Part shown: piece after piece, positions 62,801-64,000 of the stretch
How the letters are laid out: every line of letters starts with the position of its first letter
Position numbering within the stretch: the stretch's first letter is position 1
Assembly (NCBI GenBank): GCA_032358165.1
Contig: JAALGY010000052.1
Location: forward strand, 1,116,001 to 1,180,000
DNA length: 64,000 bases
From: Diplosphaera chodatii
Lineage: Eukaryota > Chlorophyta > Trebouxiophyceae > Prasiolales > Stichococcaceae
Direction of reading: 5' to 3'
Program-made: the position numbers and the translations under genes
The notes under the pieces: generated by a model
Seen by the model: only the letters and a program-made list of their open reading frames with translations
Told to the model about the DNA's origin: nothing
The model's database searches: none

Positions 62801-64000
62801 GGGACTTTCCCAGGTGTGTGATTTGTGACTGACTACTCAGCACGAACATCAGGTGTCGCAGCGTGTTCTCCGCCGAAATGTGCTGATCGCCATCAGTGCT
62901 TGCATTGTGGTCACAGGCCCGTGACGCTGCAACTGCATGCTGACGGCCATGAGCCACGGCCATGGCGAGCGACGGCCGTGGCCAAATCCCCAGATGCTCT
63001 GTACTGCAACACTTTTTCGCTCTCCATGCGACTCCACAATGGCAAAGATGAGGTGCGTTATGTTGTACCATGACAGGCGAAGACTGCTGCACACGATTGC
63101 GTGCGGCGATTGGATTGCTGATGTGTATTGCGTGTATTGAAAATGGCAGCAGTACTTGAGGGCTGACAGTAAGATGCTCACCTTTGGTACATGGCATTTC
63201 GCACTTGCAGCTCCTGGCCGTGCGGCCAAGGGCGTGCACAGGCTATCTCGGCATCAGTGACGAGGAGGAGCCGCAGCTGAAGCTGGTGCTGCTGGATGCA
63301 GCCAGCGACGGCGACAATGCCAGCGGCGCCAGCGGCGCGCAGCTGCGCAGCGGGAAGCAGCTGGGCCGTGCTGCGACTGCCGCTGCCGCGGCGCTGCTGA
63401 CGACTGGTCACATGGTGAATGCTGCCGTGCTGGCCGAGCTGGACTTCCCTGCGGGCTGCGAATCAGGTAATGTCTAAGCCCATTTGTTCGAGAAATGCTT
63501 GGCTGCTGCCCGGCTGGTGTGCTGCAATTCAATAGATCGAGCAAATCAGGTCTGAATGCAGTGCTTGACAGCCTGCTACACGAGCCTGCTACACGAGGAT
63601 TGGCTATCGTGTTACTTGTTGCCATCCGCTCTTAGATCTTTTTCCTCCCCATTAGGTTCTAACATGTCAGCACGACTGCACACGCTGTGCGCTTGCAAGC
63701 AGCTTCGATACTCAGCAGGCCATATGCGACATGCACGATGTGCCCTTGCTGAGACATGCAGTCATCAACCAGATGTGTTTGTGTGCTCTGTGTGCAGTCA
63801 CAGCCATGCTGCCAGAGGGCGCCGTGCTATTGTCTGTGACGGGCCCGCCCTTGAAGACGGGGGTAACTCTCACGAGGGCGGGGGCGCTGCGGACCACCCT
63901 GGCGTGTGGCACCGACCACACGCAGAGCTTTGGCACCCAGGGCAGACGCCCGTAAGTTCTTCGCTGTTGCTGGGGAACAACATTGCATTGATGTCGTCAA
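56861..64000 (+). CDS. XPG/FEN-fold protein with a >1,000-residue uncharacterised C-terminus; continues beyond the window
   Basis: Twenty-one exons close in phase (over 1,222 aa): 56861-57058, 57127-57329, 57506-57646, 57838-57925, 58104-58340, 58528-58639, 58885-59079, 59299-59436, 59694-59853, 60001-60181, 60393-60516, 60660-60804, 61009-61309, 61461-61545, 61652-61826, 62025-62560, 62687-62759, 62784-62813, 62917-63052, 63211-63466, 63798-63951, then a GTAAGT donor. The N-terminus matches XPG-N (MGVTSALSFVRSF, RGRLVFDSASFLTR, Asp31). XPG-I follows with ILQAPCEGDQQFAAE (Glu146, Asp148) and TDDSDALVLG (Asp166, Asp168). The 'VFDG' acid of FEN1 is not seen at the exon 1/2 join. Then come VQQRLSLPEPSYPLLV and MALMGHDYLP. 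After about residue 300 nothing is recognised. Nuclease activity is inferred. Introns after 57925, 59079 and 62560 start with GC. Confidence 0.68.
62613..62633 (+). repeat. (CATG)n microsatellite in an intron of the XPG-fold gene
   Basis: Four to five tandem CATG units within the intron after 62560, of the same unit as the run at 50521-50545. Confidence 0.8.

Overview
This window reads as nuclear DNA of a unicellular green alga, most likely a chlorophyte of the Chlorella/Coccomyxa type; the class is inferred, not proven. Genes lie on both strands and are cut into many small exons. Almost all introns are GT-AG and end in TGCAG. Predicted 3' ends are often followed by TGTAA, the usual green-algal poly(A) signal. 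The gene set is plant-like: a chloroplast GGPP synthase, an SGPP-type phosphatase and an LNK-like clock co-regulator. I rebuilt most exons by hand by requiring reading frame and splice phase to close across every intron.

Layout, left to right: a partial coiled-coil gene (-); an STK19 homologue (+); a small Gly-rich hydrophilic LEA/dehydrin-like gene (+); a large secreted glycosidase-like gene (+); an intronless PRDX5-like peroxiredoxin (-), head to head with the 18S-rRNA endonuclease gene NOB1 (+); a divergent cyclin (-); an SGPP-type HAD phosphatase (+); TIM21 (+); the 19-exon helicase gene DBP10/DDX54 (-); a four-helix COPI-associated/TVP15-like membrane protein (+); GGPP synthase (-), head to head with mitochondrial ribosomal protein uL22m (+); a short-chain dehydrogenase (SDR-1, +); an LNK-like gene (-), head to head with an ankyrin-histone deacetylase fusion (+); a second paralogous SDR (SDR-2, +); a CobW-like gene that lacks its P-loop half (-), preceded on the same strand by an unrecognised gene; and a very large XPG/FEN-fold gene (+) that runs off the right edge.

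The genes do not form an operon-like pathway. They are ordinary housekeeping genes: rRNA maturation (NOB1, DBP10), mitochondrial import and translation (TIM21, uL22m), chloroplast isoprenoids (GGPPS), redox (Prx), chromatin and clock (HDAC, LNK). Five of the neighbouring pairs are divergent.

The most unusual items are the XPG-fold protein with more than 1,000 uncharacterised residues, the ankyrin-HDAC fusion, an SDR with Trp in place of the catalytic Tyr, the half CobW gene, an optional in-frame cassette in the helicase core, and about seven well-phased GC-AG introns. I found no mobile element, CRISPR array, rRNA or convincing tRNA.
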